Positions 17,297 through 25,901 of a stretch of DNA of 64,000 nucleotides are shown here, one piece after another. The translations under genes were made by a program, and so were the position numbers. The stretch is from the NCBI RefSeq assembly GCF_000160075.2, contig NZ_KI535340.1:62001-126000 (forward strand). The letters are read 5' to 3'. The notes below the pieces were generated by a model, which did no database searches, was not told the origin of the DNA, and saw only the letters and a program-made list of their open reading frames with translations. The DNA comes from Abiotrophia defectiva ATCC 49176 (lineage in GTDB: Bacteria > Bacillota > Bacilli > Lactobacillales > Aerococcaceae). Within the stretch, counting starts at the first letter, position 1; every line of letters begins with the position of its first letter.

Positions 17297-17560
17297 CTAT
17301 TTGCTTTCGTGGAATTTCTTCATGATCCCTTTTGAAGACAAGAGGTTACGCACGGTGTCAGATGGTTGCGCACCATTTGATAACCATTTCAATGCGAGTT
17401 CTTCTTCAACTTCTAAAGTAGCTGGGTTAGTTAATGGGTTGTAGTGACCGATTTTCTCGATGATACGACCATCACGTGGAGAACGTGAGTCAGCAACAAC
17501 GATACGGTAGAAAGGTGCTTTCTTAGAACCCATACGTTTCAAACGAATTTTAACTGCCAT
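17297..17560 (-). CDS. rpsP: 30S ribosomal protein S16
   Basis: 87 residues with the S16 start [20 protein letters not shown] and the [12 protein letters not shown] stretch. S16 helps assemble the 5' domain of 16S rRNA. GAGGAGGTG stands before the ATG. Forms a pair with khpA. Its promoter must lie in the roughly 50 bases after the psaA terminator, or overlap the terminator stem. Confidence 0.98.
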   Translation of the reverse strand: MAVKIRLKRMGSKKAPFYRIVVADSRSPRDGRIIEKIGHYNPLTNPATLEVEEELALKWLSNGAQPSDTVRNLLSSKGIMKKFHESK

Positions 17561-17612
17561 GTTAATTTCACCTCCTCAATTGATTACAGACACTAGTCTA
17601 ACATATAAAAAA

Positions 17613-17644
17613 GCATCTGTAAAGTATTTTTACTTTACAGATGC
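17613..17644. terminator. Strong terminator after psaA
   Basis: GCATCTGTAAAGTA, loop TTTT, TACTTTACAGATGC: a perfect 14-base stem, followed on the minus strand by TTTTTTATAT. Confidence 0.9.
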
Positions 17645-17655
17645 GAAAATTTTGT

Positions 17656-18573
17656 TTACTTAGCTAAACCTTCTGAGATCTTATCTAAGTTATACTTCAT
17701 CATAGAGTAGTAGCTGTCGCCTTCTTGGCCTTCTTCAGCAATAGAGTCAGTGAAGATTTTAGCGTAGATTGGAATACCGGTCTCGCTAGAGATGGTCTTC
17801 ATTGGACGGTCATCCACACTTGATTCTACGAAGAGAGCTGATACCTTAGAACCTTTGAGCTTCTTAACCAAATCACGAATTTGGTCAGGTGTGCCTTCTT
17901 CTTCGGTGTTAATTTCCCAGATGTAAGCTGATGGTACATTGTAGGCTTTAGAGAAGTACTTGAAGCAGCCTTCGCTGGTAACAATCATTTTCTTCTCTTC
18001 CGGAATAGCATCAAACTTAGTTTTAGCTTCCTTGTCCAAAGCTTCTAACTTGGCAACATAGTCATCCAAGTTCTTTTGGTAGAAGTCCTTGTTGCTTGGA
18101 TCTTTTTCAATCAGGTGTTTAGCAATGTTCTTAGCGTAAATCACCCCATTTTCTAAGTTCAACCAAGCATGAGGGTCTTCCTTACCGGTTTCGCCCTCAC
18201 CTTCCAAGTGAATGACTTTCACGCCCTCGCTGACTGCGAAGTAGTCTTTATTTTCCACTCGTTTGGCATTTTCTACCAATTTAGTGAACCAAGCATTGCC
18301 CCCAGTTTCCAAGTTAATGCCATTGTAAAAGATTAAATCAGCTTGGGTAGTCTTCTTAATATCGTCAGGTAGTGGCTCATATTCATGAGGGTCTTGGCCT
18401 ACTGGTACGATGGAGTGAAGATCGATTTTATCACCCGCAATGTTCTTGGTGATATCGGCGATAATAGAGTTAGTTGCGACAACTTTGAGTTTTTTATCTT
18501 GGGCGCTCACGCTTGGTACCAAACAAAACAATACCGTCAAGAGTGCCACTAATTTCATTAGCTTATGTTTCAT
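17656..18573 (-). CDS. psaA: PsaA/ScaA-type Mn(II) ABC transporter binding protein, without lipobox
   Basis: 305 residues, very similar in my recollection to streptococcal PsaA/ScaA. Family landmarks include [27 protein letters not shown] (His63), EDPHAWLN (His about 135), TSEG (Glu about 201) and FTDSIAEEG (Asp about 276): the four metal ligands of PsaA. Normally a lipoprotein, but here the signal ([20 protein letters not shown]) has Cys17 preceded by Phe, not Gly/Ala/Ser, and ends in VSA|QD, a signal-peptidase I site. So it may be secreted or held by another means. Its start overlaps the permease stop as ATGA. Confidence 0.93.
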   Translation of the reverse strand: MKHKLMKLVALLTVLFCLVPSVSAQDKKLKVVATNSIIADITKNIAGDKIDLHSIVPVGQDPHEYEPLPDDIKKTTQADLIFYNGINLETGGNAWFTKLVENAKRVENKDYFAVSEGVKVIHLEGEGETGKEDPHAWLNLENGVIYAKNIAKHLIEKDPSNKDFYQKNLDDYVAKLEALDKEAKTKFDAIPEEKKMIVTSEGCFKYFSKAYNVPSAYIWEINTEEEGTPDQIRDLVKKLKGSKVSALFVESSVDDRPMKTISSETGIPIYAKIFTDSIAEEGQEGDSYYSMMKYNLDKISEGLAK

Positions 18574-19418
18574 TTGCGTAAAACCCGCTTTCTAAAGAAT
18601 TGTTGTTTTGGAGAGATGAAGAAGCTAATCGCGAAAATCACAGCTGAGGTGAGTACAATGCTGGAGCCGGCCGCCACGTTGAAGCTAGTCCCGAGGAAGA
18701 GACCTAATACTGAAGTCACAGCCCCCAAAGTCGATGAGAGGAGAATCATAGACTTAAGGCTATTGACGTAGAGATAGGCGGTGGCAGCAGGTGTAATAAG
18801 CATGGCCACAATCAGGATGGTTCCGACACTTTGCATGGCCGTTACAGACACTAAGGTCAAGAGAATCATTAAGAGGTAGTGGTAGAAGTTAACCTTCATA
18901 CCCATGGCTTTAGCCATTTGCGGGTCGAAGGACGTAATCAACAACTCCTTGAAGAAGAGGATGATGACGATTAGCACCGCTACTGAAACCCAAATGGTAA
19001 TCCACTTGTCAGAATCTTGAACCGCTAAGATATTCCCGAAGAGAATATGGAAGAGGTCTGTCGAACTCCGGGCCAAGCCAATCAGAATGACCCCCAAGGC
19101 CAAGAAGGAGGAGAAGGTAATCCCAATCGCTGTATCCCCCTTGATAATTGAATTTCCTCGAATGAAGGTAATAATCATGGAGGCAAAAAGCCCAAAGACA
19201 ATGGCCCCGACGAAGAAATTAATCCCCAAGATGAAGGATAAAGCGACCCCTGGTAACACCGCATGGGAGATAGCATCCCCCATAAGAGACATCCCTCTTA
19301 GGATAATGAAACACCCTACAGCCCCTGAGACAATCCCAATGACAATGGCGGTGACTAGCGCATTCTGCATATAATGCAGGGTCGACACATTCTCAATAAA
19401 GTCATGAATCAAGGTCAT
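18570..19418 (-). CDS. psaC: Manganese/zinc ABC transporter permease
   Basis: 282 residues with about eight hydrophobic segments; an ABC-3 family permease for metal uptake. Contains [11 protein letters not shown] (about 46-56), a typical motif of this family, and the coupling-region stretch TPAATAYL. It forms the membrane channel for the ATPase encoded upstream and the binding protein downstream. Overlaps both neighbours by 4 bases, a tightly coupled operon in the ScaCBA/PsaBCA order. Confidence 0.95.
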   Translation of the reverse strand: MTLIHDFIENVSTLHYMQNALVTAIVIGIVSGAVGCFIILRGMSLMGDAISHAVLPGVALSFILGINFFVGAIVFGLFASMIITFIRGNSIIKGDTAIGITFSSFLALGVILIGLARSSTDLFHILFGNILAVQDSDKWITIWVSVAVLIVIILFFKELLITSFDPQMAKAMGMKVNFYHYLLMILLTLVSVTAMQSVGTILIVAMLITPAATAYLYVNSLKSMILLSSTLGAVTSVLGLFLGTSFNVAAGSSIVLTSAVIFAISFFISPKQQFFRKRVLRK

Positions 19419-20155
19419 ACCAGGTCACCTCCCTTACTAAAATAAACACTGTCGCCATAGGCGGCCTTCATATTCTGGTCATTAAATACCTGCTCAGTAG
19501 GCCCTACAGCAATCAGTTGCTTATTGATGATAATCAACTGATCGAAGTAACGCCGTACCTTATGCAAATCATGATGGACAATCAAGACGGTCTTGCCTTG
19601 GGTCTTGAGATCCTTCAAGATATTCATAATAATCTCTTCACTGACCGAATCAATCCCTGTAAAGGGCTCGTCCAAGAAGATGTAATCTGCTTCTTGAACC
19701 AGACAACGTGCCATCAAAACGCGTTGGAACTGTCCACCCGAGAGGGCTGAGATTTGTCGGTTAGCGAAGTCACTCAAGCCAACTTGGGCGAGCGCTTTTT
19801 CAACTTTATTCCATTCTTTCTTACTTACCTTGCGGAAAATACCGAGATTACTATACGTGCCTAAGGAGACACATTCTTTGACCTTAATTGGAAAGTTGAA
19901 ATCAATGTCGCTCTTTTGGCCGACATAAGCTACTTTCTTCAGCATCTTCGTGGCAGGCACCCCGTCTAGAAACACCTGGCCATCATGGTCTATCATGTTC
20001 AAGATTGCTTTGACAAAAGTAGATTTACCAGCACCGTTGGGCCCAATAATGCCGGTAATGGTCGGACCTGCTAATTCCATATTAACTCCTTCTAAAGCGA
20101 CCACTTGATTGTCATAACTGACAGTTAGATCTTGTGTCTTAATCACATGAATCAT
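19415..20155 (-). CDS. psaB: Manganese/zinc ABC transporter ATP-binding protein
   Basis: 246 residues. Walker [10 protein letters not shown] (about 38-46), signature LSGGQFQR (about 140), Walker B YIFLDEPF (about 160) and the H-loop VHHD are all present. It energises the metal permease. First gene of the operon, with a promoter about 25 bases upstream that is overlapped by palindromes resembling DtxR/MntR operators, so repression by Mn(II) is expected. Confidence 0.95.
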   Translation of the reverse strand: MIHVIKTQDLTVSYDNQVVALEGVNMELAGPTITGIIGPNGAGKSTFVKAILNMIDHDGQVFLDGVPATKMLKKVAYVGQKSDIDFNFPIKVKECVSLGTYSNLGIFRKVSKKEWNKVEKALAQVGLSDFANRQISALSGGQFQRVLMARCLVQEADYIFLDEPFTGIDSVSEEIIMNILKDLKTQGKTVLIVHHDLHKVRRYFDQLIIINKQLIAVGPTEQVFNDQNMKAAYGDSVYFSKGGDLV

Positions 20156-20177
20156 CTCCTCTCTTACCGCTAATTAT

Positions 20178-20206
20178 ATTGTACACCAGAGAAAAGATTA
20201 GGTCAA
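20178..20206 (-). promoter_or_regulatory. Promoter of psaBCA
   Basis: Minus-strand TTGACC, 17-base spacer, TACAAT. The -35 lies inside the palindrome described next. Confidence 0.75.
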
Positions 20207-20223
20207 CCTAAAATGTTTAGGTT
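20198..20223. promoter_or_regulatory. Overlapping DtxR/MntR-like operators at the psaB promoter
   Basis: Two overlapping perfect palindromes: TTAGGT-CA-ACCTAA (20198-20211) and AACCTAAA-ATG-TTTAGGTT (20205-20223). The half-site TTAGG matches operators of the DtxR/IdeR metal-repressor family. They cover the -35 box, so a bound repressor would block transcription. Confidence 0.7.
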
Positions 20224-20422
20224 TGCAAAAATTTTTTCTTGCGATTTTAGGTTTAGGGGCTTTTAGCTTTCAAATTTATGTTTATCTATGGTCATAGGCG
20301 CTTTTCATGGCTAACTAATTATATCGGTTTCTTGTTAGCAGTGATATTAGTTTTGGCCACTGCATTTGAGACACCCACCAAAAAAATTAATGGCGAAAAT
20401 TTTTCAAGCGGCATAATAAAAA

Positions 20423-20449
20423 GCCCCGCCCTTTTCAAAGGACAGGAGC
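20423..20449 (-). terminator. Terminator after lplA
   Basis: GCTCC / GGGGC and CCTTT / AAAGG stems with an internal loop, followed by TTTTTATT on the minus strand. Closes the SirTM operon. Confidence 0.8.
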
Positions 20450-20456
20450 CGAAATG

Positions 20457-21479
20457 TTAGGATAGGATTAAGTCCACCAGTTCTTGGGCGCTGACTGGAC
20501 CAAAATAATGAGCCAAGTCTTGTTTGGATAGGACTTCTAATAAATCTTGCTTGGTAACAGGTGTGCCCAGTAAGGCTTCTTCAATATCTTGGATGGCCCC
20601 TTTACCGAAGAAATCACCATAGATGCGGCATTTGCTAATGCGACCAGCCTCAACTTCTAGGCTGAACTCTACAGTCCCGATAGCTAGATGAGCATCGCGA
20701 TTATAGCTATAACGTGGCGAATTGCCATAGTTCCATTCCCAGTTGCGATACTTAGCATCCGCCAAGGCTTCAATGGCTTCCCAATCTTCTTCAGTCAGCT
20801 GATAGCGCTTGGCTTGATCAATGGAGTCAATCCCCATTAGACGGCAAATGACCTCATCCTTAAACTGGTCAATGGTCATATGGCGATAGGGTTCGTCCAA
20901 GAGTTCGCGCAAGCCCATAACCCGGCTGCGCACCGACTTAATGCCCTTAGAATCAATTTTCTTACGGTTAGGATTGAGCACTTCCACCATAGCTTCATAA
21001 TCGACATCTAATAGGAGGGAGTGACCACCATAAATCTTGCCACCTACCATGGTCATGGCAGCACCTGATACCTTTTTACCTAGTGCCGTCAGGTCATTAC
21101 GACCACTTGGTTCGACCTCACTTGCCCCCATATCATGCAAGAGTTTGACAACGGGTGCGTAGAAACGTTGATAGTTGCCATAGATATTGGTATGACCTGG
21201 CATAATATAGCAGACATTGACGGCCCCCTGATCGCAGTAGACCGCCCCACCGCCCGTGTCACGACGGACTAACTGAATATCATGTTCCTTAAGATAGTCA
21301 TGGTTGACTTCAACTTCTGCGTTCTGGAAGCGACCGATTTCCACCTTAGGTTTACAGTAATAAGGGAAAAGTATGGTCTCGTCTAGGTCTAAATGATTAA
21401 GGACATAGACTTGCATAGCCAGCGTTAAGGCCCCATCAGGCAGATATTGGCCATTTCGAATAGGTTCAATTAGATACAT
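20457..21479 (-). CDS. lplA: Lipoate-protein ligase of the SirTM operon
   Basis: 340 residues. The lipoate/biotin ligase motif RRDTGGGAVYCD (about 92-103), GRNDLTALGKKVSG and the C-terminal accessory domain are present. LplA activates lipoate with ATP and attaches it to a lysine of carrier proteins. Being the last gene of this operon, it corresponds to the LplA2-type ligase that lipoylates the GcvH-like protein. It starts 9 bases after the sirtuin gene. Confidence 0.93.
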   Translation of the reverse strand: MYLIEPIRNGQYLPDGALTLAMQVYVLNHLDLDETILFPYYCKPKVEIGRFQNAEVEVNHDYLKEHDIQLVRRDTGGGAVYCDQGAVNVCYIMPGHTNIYGNYQRFYAPVVKLLHDMGASEVEPSGRNDLTALGKKVSGAAMTMVGGKIYGGHSLLLDVDYEAMVEVLNPNRKKIDSKGIKSVRSRVMGLRELLDEPYRHMTIDQFKDEVICRLMGIDSIDQAKRYQLTEEDWEAIEALADAKYRNWEWNYGNSPRYSYNRDAHLAIGTVEFSLEVEAGRISKCRIYGDFFGKGAIQDIEEALLGTPVTKQDLLEVLSKQDLAHYFGPVSAQELVDLILS

Positions 21480-21488
21480 GTGATCCTC

Positions 21489-22358
21489 CTAGGCTTGATT
21501 AGCCACACAGGCCAACAAGAGGTCTTTACTGTCTTGAGACAGCCAGACCGTCCGGTCTTGAATGGCGCGTGGCATGCGATATTGTTTTTGATTTAAAGTC
21601 ACCAAGAGGGCATCCGGATTGGCCATGACCGCTTGGTGGAAAGGTTGCTTAATAAATTGTGGTGTGGTAAAGCCTACCCCGATTTCAAGATAGAGCACCT
21701 TGTCCCCTTCATGGTTAGCTAAGAAATCCTTGTAGCGACCCAATTGGGCCATAAAGTCTCCATCTTCCACCATGCCCTTTTCAGCATTTCGCTTGTTGAT
21801 TTCTAGTGGCGCCCCACACTTAGGACAGAGGGGAATGTCTTCATAGGCCACCTGGCCTTGGACTTGGTGCTGAGCCAGATGGCGAATCAGCGCATGATCC
21901 CGATAGGTCTGGGCGTGGCAATGGCGACTGCACTGCATCAGGCCATACTCCCCCTGGATATGGAAGACCTTGTTAGGATCATAATCAGCCACCCAGAAGG
22001 CATTATCGGCATTGGTCGTAATGATATGGTAGTCCTTGTCCTTGAGTAAGTCTTTAAGAGCCAAGTAAGAAGGCCCCACGGGTTGATCCAGGTAGTTGAG
22101 GCAGACAAAACGACTTTGGAAGGCCCAATATTCCGACCAACTAGGGAAATCAAAGAGACTGGCCTGCAACATATCGAGAAAGCCATACTTTTCAATAAAG
22201 TCAGGAAAAGCCTCTTGGAAACGTGGGCCAATATAGGTAAAACCATCCGCAGCTGACATGCCAGCCCCAATCCCCACAACTACAGCCTGAGCTTCCTTAA
22301 GCAGGGCCAAGAGTTGTTGGGCTTGATTGGGATAGGTTTTAGTTAGTGCTTGCCACAT
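21489..22358 (-). CDS. sirTM: Class M sirtuin (SirTM), protein ADP-ribosyltransferase
   Basis: 289 residues from ATG 22358 (MWQALTKTY), chosen because AAGGAGG stands just upstream; a longer frame from 22421 would overlap the macrodomain gene by 83 bases. The NAD-binding [12 protein letters not shown] and TTNADNAFW motifs are seen. The usual catalytic His of sirtuin deacetylases is replaced in the HIQGEYG stretch, as in class M. Cysteines in MQCSRHC and CPKCG form the zinc site. SirTM proteins mono-ADP-ribosylate the lipoylated GcvH-like carrier, in a pathway linked to oxidative stress. Confidence 0.92.
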   Translation of the reverse strand: MWQALTKTYPNQAQQLLALLKEAQAVVVGIGAGMSAADGFTYIGPRFQEAFPDFIEKYGFLDMLQASLFDFPSWSEYWAFQSRFVCLNYLDQPVGPSYLALKDLLKDKDYHIITTNADNAFWVADYDPNKVFHIQGEYGLMQCSRHCHAQTYRDHALIRHLAQHQVQGQVAYEDIPLCPKCGAPLEINKRNAEKGMVEDGDFMAQLGRYKDFLANHEGDKVLYLEIGVGFTTPQFIKQPFHQAVMANPDALLVTLNQKQYRMPRAIQDRTVWLSQDSKDLLLACVANQA

Positions 22359-23130
22359 GGGAGGCCTCCTTAGAATTAAGTAAGTCATGATAGAGTTGGT
22401 ACTGGCTATCTGTCCAGACATTGAAGATGACCTTGAGCTTGGAACCTGTCTCCGCTAGATAAGCGGAGACAGTCTCAATGGCAATCGGCGTCGCCTCTTC
22501 AATAGGATAGGAAAATTCACCAGTCGAAATACAGCAGAAAGCGATTGTCGCCAAACCCGCTTGGTCGGCGCAAGCCAAGCAAGCTCGATAAGCCTTTTTG
22601 AGTAGGTCCTGCATCATGGGCGATACCGGCAAATGATGAATGCGTGGCCCTACCGTATGAATGACCTGCTTGGCTGGTAAATTAAAGCCGGATGTCATGA
22701 GAGCTTGACCGACAGGCAGCGGCTTACCACCCCGGGCTTTTTTCAAATCAGCACAGGCCAAGCGCAAAGCAACGCCGGCAAAAGTATGAATTTGGTTATC
22801 AATGCAATAATGGTTAGGTTCAAAGCAACCTAGCATGGCCGAATTAGCTGCATTCACAATAGCATCTACCGCTAAACGGGTAATATCGCCCTGCCAGAGA
22901 TAGAGTGAGGGACGCGCTGTCTTCTGGCAATCTGCTAAGCCATAAATAGGTTCCTGCTGGCGCCAGGCCGCCAAGAAGCGACTTTCCAAATCCAGATAGT
23001 CCTGACTAACTGGATAAGGCAGGCGTTGATTAACTAAGCCACGATATTGCCGGAACTTTTCTTCATCACTGCCCGGCTCAGGGCTAGCCCCAAGATGACG
23101 AATCAGGGCGTCCAATTCTTGCGCAAACAT
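22339..23130 (-). CDS. Zinc-type macrodomain ADP-ribosyl hydrolase of the SirTM operon
   Basis: 263 residues. An N-terminal helical extension of about 75 residues precedes the macrodomain, with [20 protein letters not shown] and the zinc-type signature [15 protein letters not shown]. The motif [11 protein letters not shown] and the GPRIHH loop line the ADP-ribose pocket. In SirTM operons this enzyme removes the ADP-ribose that the sirtuin adds to the GcvH-like protein. It follows the carrier gene by 16 bases and overlaps the sirtuin start by about 20. Confidence 0.93.
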   Translation of the reverse strand: MFAQELDALIRHLGASPEPGSDEEKFRQYRGLVNQRLPYPVSQDYLDLESRFLAAWRQQEPIYGLADCQKTARPSLYLWQGDITRLAVDAIVNAANSAMLGCFEPNHYCIDNQIHTFAGVALRLACADLKKARGGKPLPVGQALMTSGFNLPAKQVIHTVGPRIHHLPVSPMMQDLLKKAYRACLACADQAGLATIAFCCISTGEFSYPIEEATPIAIETVSAYLAETGSKLKVIFNVWTDSQYQLYHDLLNSKEASHVASTN

Positions 23131-23146
23131 GTCAGCCCCTCCTGTC

Positions 23147-23485
23147 TTAGTCTAGCGGATCTGGTAAGGCTAAGAAGGCTGCTTCCTCAACATCTGTCAA
23201 GCGCACCAACCAGGATTCTGCTGGATTGGCTGAGTTAAGCAAGGTTGGTTGATCTTGAGCAGCTGTGTTAACCTCCACAATACGCCCAGACAGGGGTGAG
23301 AAGATATCTAGGACGGTCTTAGAGGCTTCTAAACTTAAGAGAGAGTCGCCAGCCTCAACTTGGCTTTCGCGGGTAAATTCCACATAGCCGACTGTCCCAA
23401 CATCGTCTTGTAATTCTGGTGTCATGCTAAGAGTATAGGTATCCCCTTCTTTTTCAACCCATAAATAGTTCCCTAATTTCTTCAT
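23147..23485 (-). CDS. GcvH-like lipoyl carrier protein (GcvH-L)
   Basis: 112 residues, a GcvH/lipoyl-domain fold with the lipoylation site LEASKTVLDIFSPLSG, where Lys in EASK is modified. No glycine-cleavage partner genes (gcvT, gcvP) are in the window. It is instead the dedicated carrier of the SirTM system, lipoylated by the LplA here and then ADP-ribosylated. Start overlaps the upstream stop as TAATG. Confidence 0.93.
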   Translation of the reverse strand: MKKLGNYLWVEKEGDTYTLSMTPELQDDVGTVGYVEFTRESQVEAGDSLLSLEASKTVLDIFSPLSGRIVEVNTAAQDQPTLLNSANPAESWLVRLTDVEEAAFLALPDPLD

Positions 23486-24492
23486 TATAATTCCTCCGAT
23501 TTCTTATCTTGATTTAGTTGATAGGCTTGCGCTAAAGCCTGGAGTGTCGCTTGTCGATTTTTAATGTCTGGCACTAAAGGAATGACCATTAGCTCCTCAA
23601 GGTCTAGACTAGCCGCCAAGTCATCTAGCTGCTGCTTGACTTGGTCAAGGGTGCCCACGACTACCCGCTGGCGATTAATTTCAATCTGTGCTCGGTCCTC
23701 CTGACTTAGGGGATAAACGGCCGCCTCCTGGACTGTTGGGAAGGTCTTGAATTCAGCATAATCTTGCTTGCCCAGTTGCCAGACGTCTAAGGCTGATAGG
23801 AGTTGCTGACACTGAGTCTCATCCTGTCCTAAGACTACAAAGACCGCTAGGCTAGCTTGCGGCCTGTGGCCTGCTTCTTGGCAGGCAGCTCGATAAGTAG
23901 TTAAGGCTTCTTGGGCACTGGCTAGTGGGTCTTTGCCTGGTGCTAGGAAATAGCCATAGACATAAGCCTGACCTAAACTTCCTGCTAACTGGGCTGACTG
24001 AAGGCCAGCCGACAGCAACCAGAGGGCTTCCTGGCTAGGACCTGCCGCATGTAAACCAACTGCATCAGGATCTGCTAAATACTCAACCAAGTCGGTCACT
24101 TGTTGGGCATAATCGGAACGCTTAAGCTCGCCCGTCCCCATCAATTCTCTGACAGAGCTGGTACCTGGATTATTTCCTAAGCCCACATTGACACGACCAG
24201 GATAGAGAGACCTGAGGGTAGTCACCCACTCAGCGACCTTATAAGGCTGGTAGTGAGGTAGCATGATGCCACCCGAACCAATCATAATGCGCTGCGTTTT
24301 ACCCAACAAATGCATGATCATGAGCTCCGGGCTAGCACTGGCTAGGGCTGGCACCTGATGGTGCTCGGCCACCCAGAATCGGTGATAGCCCAATTCATCT
24401 GCTAATTGCGCTAGGGCCACTGTCTCCCTCAGGGCTTCTTGGCTTGTTCGGCCACTGTCTACCATGGCATAATCCAAAACACTTAATAACAT
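23485..24492 (-). CDS. Luciferase-like flavin monooxygenase of the SirTM operon
   Basis: 335 residues of the bacterial-luciferase/alkanal monooxygenase fold (TIM barrel): LADELGYHRFWVAEHH near 32-47, GSGGIMLPHY near 73 and the PGRVNVGLGNNPGTS loop. These enzymes oxidise substrates with reduced flavin and oxygen. It heads the SirTM operon, where LLM and OYE-type oxidoreductases are regular companions and are proposed to work in redox defence. Its substrate is unknown. Confidence 0.92.
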   Translation of the reverse strand: MLLSVLDYAMVDSGRTSQEALRETVALAQLADELGYHRFWVAEHHQVPALASASPELMIMHLLGKTQRIMIGSGGIMLPHYQPYKVAEWVTTLRSLYPGRVNVGLGNNPGTSSVRELMGTGELKRSDYAQQVTDLVEYLADPDAVGLHAAGPSQEALWLLSAGLQSAQLAGSLGQAYVYGYFLAPGKDPLASAQEALTTYRAACQEAGHRPQASLAVFVVLGQDETQCQQLLSALDVWQLGKQDYAEFKTFPTVQEAAVYPLSQEDRAQIEINRQRVVVGTLDQVKQQLDDLAASLDLEELMVIPLVPDIKNRQATLQALAQAYQLNQDKKSEEL

Positions 24493-24521
24493 GTGACCCC
24501 TCCATTTTCATCAATAATTTT

Positions 24522-24550
24522 ATTATCAATCAGACCTAGGGGATTGTCAA
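24522..24550 (-). promoter_or_regulatory. Promoter of the SirTM operon
   Basis: Minus-strand TTGACA, 17-base spacer, GATAAT, in the 150-base gap shared with the divergent oxidoreductase. The plus-strand promoter is less clear: TTGACC at 24561 with a poor -10, TAACGT. Confidence 0.75.
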
Positions 24551-24642
24551 CTCATGGCGATTGACCAGATAAAATTTTCGTGCTAACGTGTAAGTATCTG
24601 ATTATGCTAGCTGATTGAACAGCTGCCGAAGGAGTGTCTCAC

Positions 24643-25845
24643 ATGCCATCCCCCCTGCTTAGCCCACTAAGTCTAGGTGCCCATAGCTTAGCCAATCGCT
24701 TCGTTCTCTCACCTATGACCACTAATTCCTCAACCGCTCAAGGTCACATTACCGAAGAAGACTTGGCCTACTCCCGCCGCCGGGCCCAGTCAGCCCCCCT
24801 GCAAATCACCGGGGCTGCCTACATTCATCCCCAGGGACAACTCTTCGAATTTGGACCCAGTCTGGCTGAGGATGCCTGTGTACCGGGTTTGACAAAACTT
24901 GCTCAGGCTATGCAGCAAGATGGCGCCAAGGCGCTCATCCAATTGACCCACGCGGGACGATTTGCGGAGCCTTACCTGCGACGTCAGGGCTATGTTTACG
25001 GCCCCAGCCCAATGACCCTAAATTCCCCTATCCCCCACCAAGTAAAAGCCTTAGATCAGTCACAGATTAAGGCCATTATTGGCTACTATGCGGACGCAAC
25101 GCGCCGAGCCATCCAAGCGGGCTTTGCCGGCATCGAGTTATCCAGTGCCCAACGTCTGCTGCCTCAGTCCTTCTTGTCAACCTTCTCCAACCAGCGGACG
25201 GATGCATATGGGGCTGATAGTCTAGAAAATCGCGCTCGCTTGATTTTAGAAATTTGGGACGCCATTATGGAAGTCGTCGAACGACTAGCACCTTCAGGCT
25301 TTATCCTAGGCTATCGCTGTACGCCTGAGGAAACACGTGGCCAAGAAGTCGGCTATACAGTAGAAGAATTCAATCAAGTGACGGATTGGATTTTGGAGCG
25401 TGTGCCCTTGGACTACCTCTGCCTAGCAAGTTGGGGACGGGATGTCTTCCGCAACCGCGTGAGAGCTGCGGGCCCCCATCAAGGCCGTCTAATCAACCAA
25501 GTCGTCCACGAGCACTTAGCTGGTCGGCTTCCTCTCATGGTAACGGGTGGCATTAATTCTATTGCCAAGGCCCAAGAAGCCCTAGAACATGCTGAATTAG
25601 TGGGGATTTCCACCCCCTTTGTGGCGGATCCAGACTTTGTCAATAAGTTTGCTGCAGGAGATCCTAATCCGATTAATCTGCAGATTAGTCCTGAAGACTT
25701 GGCCGACTTGGCCATTCCTCAGGCCGCCTTCAAGGACATTGTCCGCATGATGGATATCGGCCAAGCCCTGCCACAAGATACCCGCGACCAATTCCGCAAG
25801 TTGGAAGAGAATTATAAGGGCGATAATACCTTCAAAGAAGTTTAG
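24643..25845 (+). CDS. Old-yellow-enzyme-type NADH:flavin oxidoreductase of the SirTM locus
   Basis: 400 residues from ATG 24643; AAGGAG stands 8 bases upstream, whereas an in-frame GTG at 24634 overlaps that site. OYE features: FVLSPMTTNSS at the FMN site, LIQLTHAGR near 107, FAGIELSSAQRLLPQSF, NRARLILEIWD and VTGGINSIAKA. OYE enzymes reduce activated alkenes or similar electrophiles with NAD(P)H. Divergent from and adjacent to the SirTM operon, it belongs to the same conserved gene neighbourhood. Confidence 0.92.
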   Translation: MPSPLLSPLSLGAHSLANRFVLSPMTTNSSTAQGHITEEDLAYSRRRAQSAPLQITGAAYIHPQGQLFEFGPSLAEDACVPGLTKLAQAMQQDGAKALIQLTHAGRFAEPYLRRQGYVYGPSPMTLNSPIPHQVKALDQSQIKAIIGYYADATRRAIQAGFAGIELSSAQRLLPQSFLSTFSNQRTDAYGADSLENRARLILEIWDAIMEVVERLAPSGFILGYRCTPEETRGQEVGYTVEEFNQVTDWILERVPLDYLCLASWGRDVFRNRVRAAGPHQGRLINQVVHEHLAGRLPLMVTGGINSIAKAQEALEHAELVGISTPFVADPDFVNKFAAGDPNPINLQISPEDLADLAIPQAAFKDIVRMMDIGQALPQDTRDQFRKLEENYKGDNTFKEV

Positions 25846-25867
25846 ACTTTCGCTTATATAGCTAGAA

Positions 25868-25894
25868 AAAGAGGCTGGAATATCCAGCCTCTTT
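25868..25894. terminator. Bidirectional terminator between the OYE gene and ffh
   Basis: AAAGAGGCTGG, loop AATAT, CCAGCCTCTTT: a perfect 11-base stem flanked by A- and T-rich ends, serving two convergent genes. Confidence 0.9.
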
Positions 25895-25901
25895 GCTTAT
25901 C

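Larger units (their letters stand above)
20156..20456. other. Intergenic region between lplA and psaB
   Basis: About 300 bases containing the psaB promoter and operators, another TTAGG-type repeat at 20247-20257 (TTAGGTTTAGG) and, at the far end, the lplA terminator. A 60-codon plus-strand frame from 20278 has a hydrophobic stretch but no ribosome-binding site, and it runs into the terminator, so I do not call it. Confidence 0.6.

Noticed and set aside
20278-20460. 60-codon plus-strand frame with a hydrophobic segment between lplA and psaB
   Set aside because: No ribosome-binding site, and its end runs through the lplA terminator and last codon.
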